Assembly: GCF_000220395.1 (NCBI RefSeq)
Contig: NW_004085915.1
Coordinates: forward strand, 1 to 64,000
DNA length: 64,000 bases
Direction of reading: 5' to 3'
Source of the DNA: Ichthyophthirius multifiliis
Lineage: Eukaryota; Ciliophora; Oligohymenophorea; Hymenostomatida
The position numbers and the translations under genes were made by a program. Shown here piece after piece: positions 26,901 to 40,372 of this stretch. Each line of letters starts with the position of its first letter. The stretch's first letter is position 1. The notes beneath the pieces were generated by a model, which worked only from the letters and a program-made list of their open reading frames with translations, was not told where the DNA came from and did no database searches.

Positions 26901-29900
26901 TGTATCCATTTAATAATTAGGAAATATAAATAGAAGTAACAATAGTAATATCTTCAATATATTTATTTCTAAAAGCAATTTAAATACTAAGTTCTTAAGA
27001 ATCTAAATTATAAATTAAATGAGTATTTTAAGTTGTAGAAAAAGTAACTACAATTTAATTTTTAAAAACTCGAATTTATTAAATTTTATTATCAAGTGAT
27101 TAATTAGCACAGATAAAATTATCTACTGAGTATTTGCATATATTAAAATTATTTTTTAAATTTCCAACTAATAATATTATATTTTTAAAGAAATTTTAAT
27201 CACATAATAATAATTAAGTAAAAGTATTTTTATAAGTAAACATTTTAATTATCTAATAAGTATCTAAGCTAATATAAATTATATTTTATTCTTATAGACT
27301 TGTCAAAACTATAATTATTTTTAACTCATATTCTATTATTGCATCTTATATGCTTGGAATTGATAATTCATTTAAATTTTAATTATAGAAATTATAAAAT
27401 TAAATTAAATCTTTTCTTATAATAATAAAGCTATTCATATCAAAAACTGTTTTTATTATTTAATTTGTATTTTAATTTATTTATGTATAATATTTTAATT
27501 AATAATGCCCTTTGTAATAAATAGTCTTTTTTAAAAAATAAATAAAAAAATATATAATTATAAATATATAAAATAAGAATTACTTCCTAATAAATATCAG
27601 TATATATACTGAAGTACTTATATGTATTATCTAAATAAATTCTATTTTAATTTAAATCGTATTTAACATAATTAACTTCATCACTTAAAAAATAAGTACT
27701 CATCAACTAACTCATAGAAGAATAAGTTTTATCAAACTAATATAAAGTCAAATAAAGTTTTCCTGTTACTATATTCCTTAAAATAATATGATTTGAGCCT
27801 ACTATATCAACCTATGTAAATATCTAAGGTTGAACAATTTAAGTTCTTTTTGCTGTTGTAGAAGTAGTATCAGAAGCATCTATAATAATAAAGCTACGAT
27901 TAGAAAAATAGTATATTATCGATATATTATTGGCAAGTAAATAGGCTGCAGTAGGAATAGTCGTCCCAATTTTAAAATTTAATTTATTTTGCATTACTAA
28001 TGCTTAATTTTATACAATTATATCTGCTCCTATAAATATTATTAGCAAATTTATTGATAAATTATTTTAAAAAACTAAACTTTAAGCAGGCATTTTCAAA
28101 GCTTTAGAAGAAATACTTCCATCAGCACCTTTAGTATAACTTACATACACTAAAGTATCACAAACAACAAAATTAGATTAAAAATTAAACAGTTTCGGAT
28201 TAGTCGTAAAAGGTTAAATATCATTAGCTACTTAAATAATGATTCCGTTATTTATATTAAAAACAAAAACAATTCTTTAACAAATTAAAATAAATAAATC
28301 AGATTCTTACTTTTAAAAGCTATCTATATTCTAACAATTTATTCTAGTCTGTTAAAAAACTTTGAAAGTAAGTTTTTCTACTACCATAATAGAGAGATTT
28401 AATTTAACAATAACAAAATAATTTTTAGTTTCAATAATTTCTAAAAAGAATTTCGGGAAAATTTAAATATCTTAATATATTTATACTTCATCTATAACAT
28501 AATTCTATTAATCTTGTATTATTTATATATATTATTTGTTCATTAGAGTATAATAAGGCTATTGCATTAAAAGAAGAGGATTATCTAAAGCTCTAAAAAT
28601 TCCATATTTTTGAATGTTTTACTATTATAATTATTTAATGATATGGAAAACTTTTCCTTTTTTCAAAGATATGAATTACCACTGAGGAAATCCTTTAAAA
28701 TTAACCTATTAACAAATTAGTACTTCGTTTTATTCATCTAAATAAAAATACAGATAGACTTAAGGATCATTTATTTGATTTGTATCTATTTTTTTTTCCA
28801 ATGTTAACATATCTTATTCAAATAATTTATTTTTGTCAAAAAGACACAAATGTGCTTCTTAAGTAGCTTTATAAGAAGAATTCGAAACTAGTAAAAATTT
28901 AGGCTTATTTTTGAAAATTATAATATCATTAAATTAAGAATTTAAACTGAAGTTTTTTTTCTCGAAAGTAAAATCAGGATTTATTTTATAAAAAAAGGAA
29001 ACTGCATTTTATTCAGAATTAGAAATAAATAAATGATCTAAAATAATTTAACTTCTATTAATTTTTTAACCTTCTAAATCTAAAAGTATGTTAGGATCAC
29101 TAAATTTTGATAAAAGAACTTAATACATTCGAAACTTACTTGAAATTTATTGGTAATAAATAATGTAATTCTAATCTATAATATATGGTAACATAATATT
29201 CTAAGTGTCTTCAGGCATGTCAATTTGCATTTTATTTTTAAATATTAATTTATAAGTATCGACATTAATTTCTAAAATTTCATAATTATTTCCGCAAAAA
29301 ATAATTGAGTTTTTTATTTAATTATACTAAAAATTAAATTAACTGTTTTCTATTACATATTCTAATTTTTTTATTATTTTATCATTTTTATTATTATATA
29401 TATTTTCAAACACATTCACAAATCCAAATTAATCAATATAAAACAACTTATTTTTCTCTTTTAAATAAGCCAAAGAAGTATTAGCTAAACACTATACCTC
29501 TTCAGTTTATATAACCTTTCCTTAAACAATATCAATGAAATTTATTTATCCAACATTATTATTAACAAAATAAACTCCTTCGTTTTCCATATAAACAGAA
29601 TAAAAAACATCTAAAGCTTATATTTATATTTAAATAGACTATAAAAGCTATAAATTTTTATTATCATATATATTAATATACTCGAGCCCTATTTAAATAT
29701 AAATTTCTCTTTAAGAATCTATATAAAGTTATTCAAGTAGTGAAACTCTAGCAGGATTATTACCTAAACTAAAATTAAGACCACATTATTAATTTTTTTC
29801 GCAATAACTATAGTAATAATTTTTCTAAAATCCTTCTTTACATTCTTTTTAGCAACTTCCATCTTCTTAATAATATTCATTTAATTAGCATATATTTGAT

Positions 29901-30073
29901 TCACAAAAATTTTATTAATTTAAAAATAAATTTTCGGAACATTTTAAGCATTCGAAATTATCTTAAGAAGAGCAAAATTGACAAAAAGCTTTTATACATT
30001 ACTATTATTAATCAAAATAATATAGTTTAAAAAAGAGTATAAATATTTGAAGTCTAATTATATAAATATTCAT
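20946..30073 (-). CDS. Giant surface protein: Cys-rich, beta-helix, polytopic membrane C-terminus
   Basis: 2,990 aa encoded by four exons (introns 27526-27583, 25186-25229 and 22823-22875); the spliced length is an exact multiple of three. Residues 1-21 look like a signal peptide. A Cys-rich furin/EGF-like segment follows (CQFCSSQDNFECLKCSEN). About 1,800 residues of beta-rich, propeller-like sequence come next, then a right-handed beta-helix stretch (about 1925-2225) with polymorphic-membrane-protein-type repeats: NNAKNGGAIYLSNC, GNIAFGSGGGLYL, NNQASIGGGLRY. Then a Cys-rich GF-like module (CYQCPQGQYS, CKNCPFEKALEC, GHIGPLCEEC) and several membrane helices (about 2370-2760), ending in a Gln/Asn-rich cytoplasmic tail. 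This architecture is common among ciliate multi-pass surface proteins of unknown function; adhesion or sensing is inference. Confidence 0.82.
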
Positions 30074-31884
30074 TTTATGAATATATTTTTTAAGATTTTT
30101 TTGATTTATTAATATTTTTAGATAATTTATTTTTTTATTTATACAGTTTATATAAAACTCTTAAAATATTAAATATAAATTTATTATTTTATATTTCACT
30201 ATTTAAAAAAAAAAAAATATTACATAATTTTTATTTAAAAAAATAATTTTTATTTTGAAAATAAAATAAAGAATAAATAGTTTAATTTAAAAAATAAAAT
30301 TATAATAAATAATGATAAATTAATATGATTGAAATTAAGTAAAAAAATATAAAATATTATTAGTAATATTTAAATAATTTTTAATTAATTTAAATTATTT
30401 TAATTAATTTTTTTTCCAATTAAAAAATCAAATCTTTATATCCCGTCTTTGGTTTAATTCTATTTTTAAATTTAAGGTTATTTAAAATCTTAATTTATAA
30501 AAGATATTTTTTTTACGTATATTTTTATTTTTATATACTTATAATTTAAATTTTTTAATTTATATGCTTGAGAAATTAAATTAAAAATACAAAAATCTTA
30601 ATACTTATTTATTTTAAAAACTTATATAGTTTTATTTTTTATTATTTTTAAAAAAAGGTATATATTTTCTTGTTTGAAATTTTTATTATTCATTAATATT
30701 TATTTATCTTAATTTTCATTATTTTAATTATATTTTATTTATCATTTAAATGCCAGATTTTATTATTTAATAATTTAAATTTTATTATTTAATCAATTTT
30801 TTTTATCTAAAAATACAAATTAAAAATTTATAAAAGGAGATTTAATTTTTTTTTAAAAAAAATTATTACTTATTTAATGTATTTTATTATTAAGAGAATA
30901 AACTAATAAGTTTGTCTAATTAAATTGCTTTTTAAATTATTATTTTCTTCTAATTTCTATCATCAAACATTATTACTTCTTTAAAATAATTTATAAATTA
31001 GTTTATTTTATAAAAAAACCTCTAAAAATTATTCTTTAAAATAATTGTTAAAATTTTCTCTTATTTTTTATTTTATCTTTTTAATCAGATTTTAATTTTT
31101 TTTTTATTAGAATTAATATTTGAATTGAAATATAATAATATTAATATTGTGAACACTTTTGTATCAAATTTTCTCTAAAAAATAAAGTTATTATTGTAAT
31201 TTTTCATAATACTTATTATATTATAGACAAAGTATTTTTTTATTTAAATACTAATATAAAATAATATTAATTATTTTATAATTTAACATTTTGCTATAAT
31301 ATCAATTTAATTGCTAGTTACTTCAGATAAATCTTAATTTTATTTATAATATCTATCTAACTTGTCTTTATCTAAATTTATTTCATAAAAAAATAAAAAA
31401 TTAGGTTTCTTATTTTTTGATTATTAAGATTTATATATAATGATTTTAAACTTTTTTTAATTATTAAATTATGAAGTTTTTTATAATTTATAAATATATA
31501 TATTTTTTAAAAAATATCGTTCCGTGAATTGCTTTGCTTAATTAACATTTGTTAATAATTTTAATATAATATTTTTATTTTTTTCAGAATTTAAAAATAA
31601 ATGATAGTAATTAATACATAAAAAAAAAAAATTAATACAAAAAAAAAAAAAAATTCTAAATATTTTATAAAACTATTCTTAAAATATTAAAACATTAAGA
31701 AGGTAAAATATTGCTTTTATATATACTAAAGAAAAATTTTATATAAATTTTAATTTAATGAATAATTTATATAAAATAAATATTTACGTACATATTTTTA
31801 AATTTAAATTATTTATTTTTAAACATTATATATTAAATAAAAAATCAAAGACTTTTTGAACAAATATTAATCATTAAAATTAAT
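30074..31884. other. Long AT-rich divergent intergenic region, possible minus-strand remnant
   Basis: Spacer of 1.8 kb between divergent genes. Most is near-pure A/T. Around 30900-31550 the minus strand has higher G+C and readable peptide stretches in more than one frame (for example EINLDKDKLDRYYKQNQDLS near 31300-31390 and KKIKQKIRENFNNYFKEQ near 31030-31090), but no consistent start, splice pattern and stop. It may hold a small or broken gene. Confidence 0.35.
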
Positions 31885-34327
31885 ATGGATTAAAGTTAGT
31901 TTAAAATCATTTTTATATGTATTTTTTCAAAAATAAACTAAATAGATCAAAAATAAGTAATTATCGATTAAAAAATTAGATAAGAAAATGATTTTGTACA
32001 TAAAAAACCATCAGAAATTTAATATATGAATGAAATTAATTTTTTAAAAAAATAAATATTATTTTTAGATAATATTAGTAAATCAAAATAATTTAAATAT
32101 TAAAAAAAAGCAAATTAAAAAATAGACACTAGATTAGGTAAAGAATTATCAGTTTTATAAAAAAGATATTGCATTCATCCAGGACATATTCGTATACTCG
32201 ATAAAATTGATTATATTTAAGAAATAGATACAGAAGAAATCAAATCTGATTATTAAACGTCGTTTATATAACCATTATTATAAGCATATGATTCATAAGT
32301 ATATGAAATGGAAAACTTTATTGAAAAAATATACGAAAATTATAGAGATATGGAACAAAAAGGAAATTATTTAATTAATGATAATAATTTATTAAGGGAT
32401 GAACTCGAAAAAAAATGCAAGTAAATTTTATAATTTATTAATATAAAAATATTTTTAAAATTAGAATAATAATATAGATTTATTAAAATGGAGAATATGA
32501 AACAAATCCAGCAAATCCTTATTGTTATTATTTATATTATATATATATATATATAATATTTTTATTAATTAAAAATATATTTTTTTAAATAGTAAAAATT
32601 AGAAAAAATTGATTTATATGAAAGAATTAATTTATTATAATTAGAAAATTAAGAAATAAATTAAAAATATTTTGATTTGGATGATTTTTTTTTTTAATTA
32701 ATTAATAAAAAAAATGTTAAAAATTAAGTAAAAATATAATTAATTGGATTAATTATTAAATATAAAAGATTAGGATTTAAATAATTTAATTAAATTATTT
32801 AATGAATAAAGTTAGAAATTCAAATTAATCGAAATTGAATATTAAAATATTCTAAATTTAAATTAATGTTTAAATTAAAAGGCTATTAAATTTAATGAGT
32901 TGGATATATTATTTGAAACCAAAAAATAAGAATATGACTTTTTAAAAAATTAATAAGAAAACTTAATTTAAATATATTAATTATAAATAGAAAATTTAAA
33001 TAAAGAATTATCCGATTAATTAGCTCTTAATTCAAATTAAATAGAAGAATTAAATTAATCTAATATTTAACATAAAGATTAATAGCTATAAAGTCAATAA
33101 ATTATTGCTAAATTAGAATAAGAAATTCAATATTTATAAGAAGAGAATCTAAGAATAATACAAGATAATGAAAAATATAGAAACGAAATCGAAGAAGTTA
33201 CTAAACTTGCAAATAATTATGAATAAAAATAATTTTATTTTAATTAAAAATAAGAACATTTTATTAAATTAGAAAAAGATTTAAAATAAAAAATGGTTGA
33301 GAATGCTTTAGAAAAAGACAAAGCTATAATAAAAGAGTAATAATTATTAAATACGTTAGAAAATATTGATTAAAACGTATTTAATTTTTTGCTATTTTAT
33401 ATTTAAAATTATATAAAAAAGCACAAAAAAGAACTAGATGGCTTAAAAATTTAATATGAAAAAATAATAAATAATATAAAACTAAGTTAAAAATAAATAA
33501 ATTAATAAAATGAAGAATATATAAAAGAATTAAGAACTTAACTTCAAAATGAAATTTAAAAATCAGAAACATATTTTAAAGATTTCACCCATTTAAATAC
33601 TTTATATATAAATTTAAATTAAGAAATTCAATATGGCTAATAATAGGAAATAAATAAGGATTTAATTTTTTAAAAGGAAAAAATAATTATAGAACTTTAA
33701 GAAAAAATAAAAGTAAAAAAAAATAAAAAAAAATAAGAAAAAAAAAAATAAGAAAATATATAAAGTTAAATGAATAAATTTATATTAATAATATGAAAGA
33801 AATTTAAATCGAGAAAAACCATTTAGAGATAATTTCATAAAATTAAATTAATGCTTTAAATGACTCAAAAAATTAAAATGAAAAATTAAAAACAGAAAGC
33901 TAAAAATTGAATTAAGAAAATAATTAATTAAATTAAAAAATTTCTTAATTTTAAAAGAAAAATAAGCTGTTTTGAATTAAATAAGTAAATATAAAAAAAT
34001 TTTCGAAGATCAGTTAGAGTATAATAACTAATAATTTAATGATAAAATAAAGAATTTATAAAAAGACTTAGAATATTGCTAAAGAAGAGAATAAAAATAA
34101 AAATAAAAAGCTATTGAAATATTATAATCATCTTAATTTGTAAAACATTATGTTATTTTTCATTTTTTTTTTAAATAAATAAAATAAAGATTGAACAAAA
34201 AATATAATATTATTATGAAGAAAAATTAAAAGAAGTAAATTTATTAATAAAATAATAAAAAGATGAGAATAATAACCTTAAAATAAGTTGTATAAAAAAT
34301 AATTAAAATAATATGTAAATATGTTGA
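31885..34327 (+). CDS. Coiled-coil protein with multiple frame breaks
   Basis: The N-terminal about 150 residues look globular and conserved (RLGKELSVLQKRYCIHPGHI; FIQPLLQAYDSQVYEMENFI), followed by several hundred residues of Gln/Glu/Lys/Asn-rich coiled coil (KLEQEIQYLQEENLRIIQ). Introns: 32421-32464, 32524-32602, 33377-33421 and 34140-34189, all GT...AG. Even so the reading frame changes at three points, near 32690-32720 (T11/A8 runs), 33700-33790 (A-rich) and 33950-33975, so the gene is either hit by homopolymer sequencing errors or decaying. The pattern faintly recalls centrosomal/basal-body coiled-coil proteins of the CEP89 kind; I would not assign that name. Start ATG 31885; stop TGA 34325-34327. 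Confidence 0.55.
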
Positions 34328-35662
34328 TATTTTATAAAATTTTATTAAAAATTTGAATAAATAATATTAAAATCTTTAAATATTTATTATTCTATTCAAA
34401 ATTAAGTTTCAATTTTATTTTTTAAATATTTTAATTACTAGAAGAATCGTAGTAATAAATATTTTAATTAATCTTCTTATTATATTTACTTATTTTTTTT
34501 TATATTATTATATCCAAATTTAATTATTAATTTATATATCTTTTTTTTTTATTTAAAATATATTTTATTTTTATAATATTTTACATCAATAAATCTCATA
34601 ATTATAAGAAAGCCTTTAAATTCTATTTATTTTGACAATAATTTATATTAAATTTGTAATATTTTAAATTTAAAAGCAGATATTAGATAAATAAATATTA
34701 TTAACTATAACAAATTTAATTGAAAAAAGTAATAAATTAAAAAATATTACATTTTATTGTATTTTTTGAAAATTAAAATGTTAGAATTTTTTATTTTCTA
34801 GCATGAATAATCCTTCATAATAAACAGAATATTTATATATAAAAATAAACAATTAAATAGATATTACTTTTACCTTTTTTTTGTTGCTAAAATTGATTAA
34901 AGTTTAATATAAAATATATAAAAAGAAAATAACTTATTATTATTAAAATGTATATTTAAAAAATTAATTTATAATATCATTTTATAAAAAAAATTAAGAT
35001 AATATCTATATAGAATGTGTTTCTAATCTATTTTTGTATAAATAATAACAAAATAATTATTAGAAATTTAATAATAACAATTTTTTATATAAAAGAATTT
35101 GATTATTAAAAAATAAGTCAAAAAAATTTAATTTATATTAAAATAATAATATAAAATAAATTATTTTTTTAAAACAAATTATTATATATATAAATTGAAT
35201 AACAATTAATTATATATTGAAAGAAAAAAATATAGAAAAATTTAAAACGCCTTAAATATTTATAAATATCTAATTTTTTTAATAAAAAAGGAAATTATTA
35301 AAAAAAGAGAAAGTAATTAAATTAAATAATATTAATGTTTTTCATAATTACTTATCAAATATTTCTAATGATATATATTAAAAGCTTTTTATTCTTTTTT
35401 ATTATGAATATTATTAACAGCTTCTAATATATAAACATAATAAATAGTTTTTATATAGTTAAAATATATAATAGATTTATTATATTTATAAAGAAATTTC
35501 TATTAAATGTTATATTTTAGTAAATTCATAAATATAAGAATATATACTAATAATAATATAATTCTTTTAAATGAAAATTTAAAAACTTTTTGTATGAAAT
35601 TTTATTTATTTATTTGTTATAAAAATTAATAATATTTAAATTATTTAAAAATTAAAAATAAA
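34328..35662. other. AT-rich intergenic DNA
   Basis: About 1.3 kb of near-pure A/T between two plus-strand genes. No ORF with coding composition, tRNA or repeat family seen. Confidence 0.6.
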
Positions 35663-36440
35663 ATGTTTTCTAATAATATTCAATAATTTATGTAAGAACT
35701 ATAAAAAAACAAAGAAGTATCTAAAAAAGAATTTGATGATATAAAATACATAGAAAATAAAAAAATATAACCATTGAAAACAGAAGACATTGAAAAATAT
35801 CTACCAAAGTTAAAAACTAAAGAGGAGTTATATTAAGATTTAAAATTGAAACAAAAATTAAATTGGAAAAGTAGATTTTAAATATATAAAAATTCTTATC
35901 AATAAAATAAAAAAATAAATTTCATTTTTTACAGGTCCAGGCTATACAAACTCTGACTTCAATAAAATACCTATTTTACGAGCTAATTTATTAAGAAATT
36001 AGGATTTTGATCGTATGTATATGTCAGAAAGGTCGTATAAATTTCCAATAAGTAAATATTTAATATAATTTTCAAATAAATAATTTTATTTTCTATATAA
36101 ATTTCATTAATAAAAAGATTATAAAGGAATAAAAATTCCAACTTGTGCTAAAGAATTTGGAGACACAGATTTAAATTTATTACCAGAATAATTTTAAGAA
36201 TATTTAAAATAAAATTCAATAAAAAAAGTAGATTGGAGATTTAGGCCTTCAAAATATGGAAAAATTTCATTAGATTATAAGTTAGAAAAAATAAATTAAA
36301 ATAATAAAGAAAATTTTAAAATAACTAATGCAACAAGTAATTATTTTGGTTTAGATAAACATTCTACATGGGAAAAGGAAATTAAAGAAAGTAAATTTTT
36401 TAGTACTTTTAATACAACTAAAAAATCAAGTTATTATTGA
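35663..36440 (+). CDS. Small conserved hypothetical protein, possibly axonemal
   Basis: Three exons (introns 35871-35934, 64 nt, and 36052-36117, 66 nt) give a clean 215-aa protein with length a multiple of three. It starts MFSNNIQQFMQELQKNKEVS, is Lys-rich, and has a Pro/Gly/aromatic-rich centre (SPGYTNSDFNKIPILR; RMYMSERSYKFP) and tail (DWRFRPSKYGKIS; NYFGLDKHSTWEKE). Short basic proteins with extended Tyr/Pro/Gly/Trp motifs and no hydrophobic core resemble microtubule inner proteins of cilia; that is inference from composition only. No named family recognised. Confidence 0.72.
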
Positions 36441-36871
36441 AAAATAAATGATTAATAAATATAAAAAAAAAGATATATATAAAATATATATATATATATA
36501 TATATTTTTATATTTATATTATAAATATTTTATTACAAATATATATTTATATTCATAGATATAAATTGTTAAAAATATTTTATAGTAATCTATTTTATAT
36601 TATATTTTTCAAATTTTATTTTGATAAAAACAAAAATTAGTTTATATTTTTAAATATTTAAATTTATCACTTTATTAAGGATCTTACATAAAATTTTTAG
36701 TTAAATAGTTAATTTAGAATTTTTTTTTTTTTTTTTTTATATTTTCTATATATTAATTATATATTTATTTTAGTATTAAAATTTATTTAAATATATTTTA
36801 TTATATATATTAAAAATAAAATAGTTATTTCGTCTTTATATGAAATTTTCTACTTTTTATTTCACCCTTTT
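36441..36871. other. AT-rich convergent spacer
   Basis: Spacer between convergent genes, containing a short (AT)n run at about 36480-36510 and a T20 tract near 36720. Nothing coding seen. Confidence 0.6.
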
Positions 36872-37861
36872 TCACTTTTTTTAAATGAATATTTTATTTA
36901 TAAGTCTAGTATCCTCTATTATGCATTATTCTCTATTTTTTTAGGATTATAAAGGATTCATTTCATTTATAAGTTATAAATATCCCATTAAAAGCACTTT
37001 AAATGCATAAATATAATAACTTTAACCTTTCAATTAATTATCACTAATATTATCTGATTAATCTTTTAACCTTTTTAATCTATACTAATTTTTTTTTTAT
37101 AAAATATATTAATAAAATAAAATAGATATATATTTAAAAACTTATAAGATATATGGAATATCTAACACCTAAACATTTTTACATTCATTAATTAATTGTT
37201 TATAATACATAGTAGTATATTTTTTTATATTTTTATTCTAAGTAATATTAAGACCGATAATTTAATGTAGTAAACTTCTAATTTCTTTAACATAATCACT
37301 TTTATTTTATAATAAATAAAATTCATCTATTTATTTATCATTTATTTAAAAAACTAAATCATGACCTTAACTTATTCCTTACCATCCTTTAACAAAGCTA
37401 GAATGCATTTACTCACTTCTTTATTTTATAGATATTTATATTTATAATTGATTTAATTCATCACACAATATATTATAATAATCCTTACAATAGTTTTCTA
37501 TTAAATTTTTCCAATATTTACATGTTAATCTTTAAATTAAACAAAACTTTAATGGTAAAAAGCTTATAACAATAAAAAATGGATTTTTACCAATCATATT
37601 GATATTTATATTTTACTTATAATCCAAATTTGATAATGCTTAATTTGAAATACTTATTTGTGAAAAAGTTGACTCTAATGATATACAATTAGTAATTTTT
37701 TAATTATAGGTTGATTATTCATACACTTGATAAGGAATATTTTGAATTATATCCAATTTTGTATTGTTTTTATTACATTTTAGACTATTATTTATGTTGT
37801 TAGCTTTATTTAATATTAGATTTTTATTTTATAATTTTATAAATTAACTTTTTATATTCAT
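36872..37861 (-). CDS. Conserved hypothetical protein with F-box-like N-terminal region
   Basis: Two exons with one 57-nt intron (37085-37141), 310 aa, length an exact multiple of three. After a Ser/Asn/Gln-rich N-terminal 90 residues there is a helical segment NPFFIVISFLPLKFCLIQRL followed by TCKYWKNLIENYC, which has the Leu-Pro-Leu / Cys-x-x-W spacing of an F-box. The C-terminal region (YVKEIRSLLHQIIGLNI; VQVLDIPYILQYRLKRLK) is unassigned. An F-box would make it a candidate SCF ubiquitin-ligase substrate receptor, but the match is weak. Start ATG 37859-37861, stop TGA 36872-36874. Confidence 0.6.
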
Positions 37862-38020
37862 TATTAAGCACTATAAAAATTAATAAGTAATAATATATAT
37901 GTGGATAATAAATATAAAAAATTAATTGCTTAATGTTTTTAATTGATATAAATTAATAATATATAACAAAAAAACAAAATATTTAAAACAATAAAATATA
38001 GGCTAAATTTTTTTAAAAAA

Positions 38021-38075
<55 letters not shown>

Positions 38076-39714
38076 ATACATTTTTTTATATATTATATAT
38101 ATATTTTTTTTAATTTTCTATTAATATAAAATAAATTATAAAAAATTATTTATCATTTATAATTTTTTAATACGTTTATATTAATTATTAATCTTCGCAT
38201 AATTTAATACTCTTTTTTTAATTTAACTTTAATTTGATATTTTAATTATATAATTTATACAAAAAATTAATTATATTAAAATATCTATAATTTCTTTAAA
38301 TAAATATATAATGGTTTAATAATATTTTTATTTAATTTTTTTTCTAAAAATACTTAATATTATTATATATTATTTTTTATTAAATAACAAATAATTATTT
38401 TTAGAATTTTTTTTATTAATCTTTTTTATTATTTTTCAAATTTAATAATTTTAAAATATATATAATTTTTTTTTTATTATAAAGTTAATAATTTTCAAAT
38501 AGTTTTTATTTACATATTAAAATATTTTTATTTTTTAATATTTTATATAAAATCAGAATAAAATCGATTACAGTTATCATTTTGATAAAATTATGGAAAT
38601 TTAAAAATATTCTTAAGATTAAAATATGTATTTTATTAATAAAAGAAATTAATTATTTAATATTATTATCCTTTAGTAGAAATTTTTTATACTTATATTA
38701 TTTTTTAGATATATATAAATATTTTCTTGATTTTCTTACCCCCAGAAGACTTTTTTATTAATAATAATTTTGTTTATTATATTTTATCTTCTTTAAATAT
38801 ATTAAGATATTTAAAAATAAAAGTTTATCTCCAAAAAGTAACTTTACATACTTAAAATATTATAATTTAGGTTTGAATACATATTTTTTTTTATTTTTTT
38901 TTTAGATTTTAAGTACATTTAACAATCAAATAGCTAGATAGACAATACACAAATTAAAATTATTAATTTTTTTGATAAAATTGAAATTTTTTCATTATGA
39001 AATTAAGAATTCTAATTTATTTATTTAACATTTTATATACTTTATAAAATAATATTATGTCAAATAGATGTAAGTTATTGGTGTTTCTACAAAATGCAAG
39101 CTTTAAATATAACTTGAGTAACATTTTGCAAATATATTAAAGTTATTTTATGCCTATATTATTATATATATGCTAAAATGCTTATAAAAGTGAATGTAAA
39201 ATCTAAGTTGTCTAAAAAAATTATAATATTTTTAAGAAACAGGTTATTTATTAAAACATTTAGCAAATTGATATTTAGTATTTTTTTTTTTTTTTTAAAT
39301 ATAATAATATAGTGGACTTATAATATATAAATTAGATAATTAAGATTGTTTCTAAACATTTTTTTTGTTTATTTTGTATTTATTTTATTATTTATATAAT
39401 AATTAAAAATAAATAAAATAATATATATTAAATATTTTTCATTATATAAATATAAATTTATATAAAATATAATAAAAATAAAATGTCAAAATAAATATAT
39501 ATTGATAAAAATAATACTAAAAATTCAAAAATATTTTTATTTTTCATATATTTATCTTATTTTAGATAATATCATTATGGGAAATAAATAAATCATTTAT
39601 ATATATATATATATATAATATTTTAATTTAATTTATTATTTCATATTATATAAAAAACTAAACAGGAAATTAAATTATATATAATATATTTAATAAAAAA
39701 AGATATTATATAAA
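37862..39714. other. Long AT-rich divergent intergenic region
   Basis: About 1.85 kb of A/T-dominated DNA between divergently transcribed genes, including an (AT)n microsatellite (separate entry). A slightly less AT-rich patch at 38560-39240 has no open frame with coding character. Confidence 0.55.
38026..38072. repeat. (AT)n microsatellite
   Basis: Uninterrupted TA dinucleotide run of about 46 bp in the intergenic region. It can form a perfect hairpin and will be length-variable. Confidence 0.9.
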
Positions 39715-40372
39715 ATGATATTTGGTGGAACTTTAAACGATAACGAATAAACCATTGACGAAAAAAGATAAATTATAACAAATACAAGAAATTTAACTAG
39801 ATAATAACAAATTATTTACAGAAGGAGCATATTTGACAATTATCGTCCCGATCTTTCTTAATTCGATTATTTTTTATTTAAAGAAAAATTAAAATTGGGC
39901 GAAAGTCTATTAAATGAATATAGAACACGTTTAAATAATGAAGTTCGTAAAATAGTATTCCTTCTTCCTTAGGCTTATCATCGTGAATATATTAATGTAT
40001 TTTTATATTTAAGGCAATTATATTAATTGTTATTTTTAATTTTTTTTTGTTAAAAAAAAGCACAAATTTGCAGATTAAATTCTTGATTTAACTTCACCTC
40101 ATATCAGAGGTGCTTAAGCGCAATCTATGAGATCATGGTAGGATGCATCTAAAATTGTTAATTGGATAGAATAAAAAAGAGAAAGACTTCAAAAATATGG
40201 TATAAAATTTAATTTTAAATTGTTTTATTTATTTGTTTTTTATATTGAAAGGTCTTGATTATCCTCTTTTAAATCCAAATTATGATATAGATTAATGCAA
40301 ATAAAAAGAAGAAGAAGTTTTTTAAAGATTAGTTAAAGAAATGAGAAAACCTCCTTATTAAAAAAAGAATGA
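39715..40372 (+). CDS. Small basic hypothetical protein, possibly axonemal
   Basis: Three exons, introns 39997-40060 (64 nt) and 40200-40251 (52 nt). The protein of about 180 aa begins MIFGGTLNDNEQTIDEKRQI, is Arg/Gln/Tyr-rich (RRSIFDNYRPDLSQFDYFLF) and has a helical centre (RGAQAQSMRSWQDASKIVNWI) and tail (EVFQRLVKEMRKPPYQKK). The stop is uncertain: the A7 run at 40360-40366 must be one base different for TGA 40370-40372 to be in frame; otherwise the frame stays open into A/T-rich sequence. Family not recognised. Like the gene at 35663 it has the look of a lineage-specific cilium or cytoskeleton protein, an inference from composition. Confidence 0.62.

Noticed and set aside
37169-37208. 40-nt intron in the F-box-like gene
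   Set aside because: First invoked to fix a frame problem; recounting the A7 run showed the frame is continuous without it, and the gene is an exact multiple of three with only the 57-nt intron.
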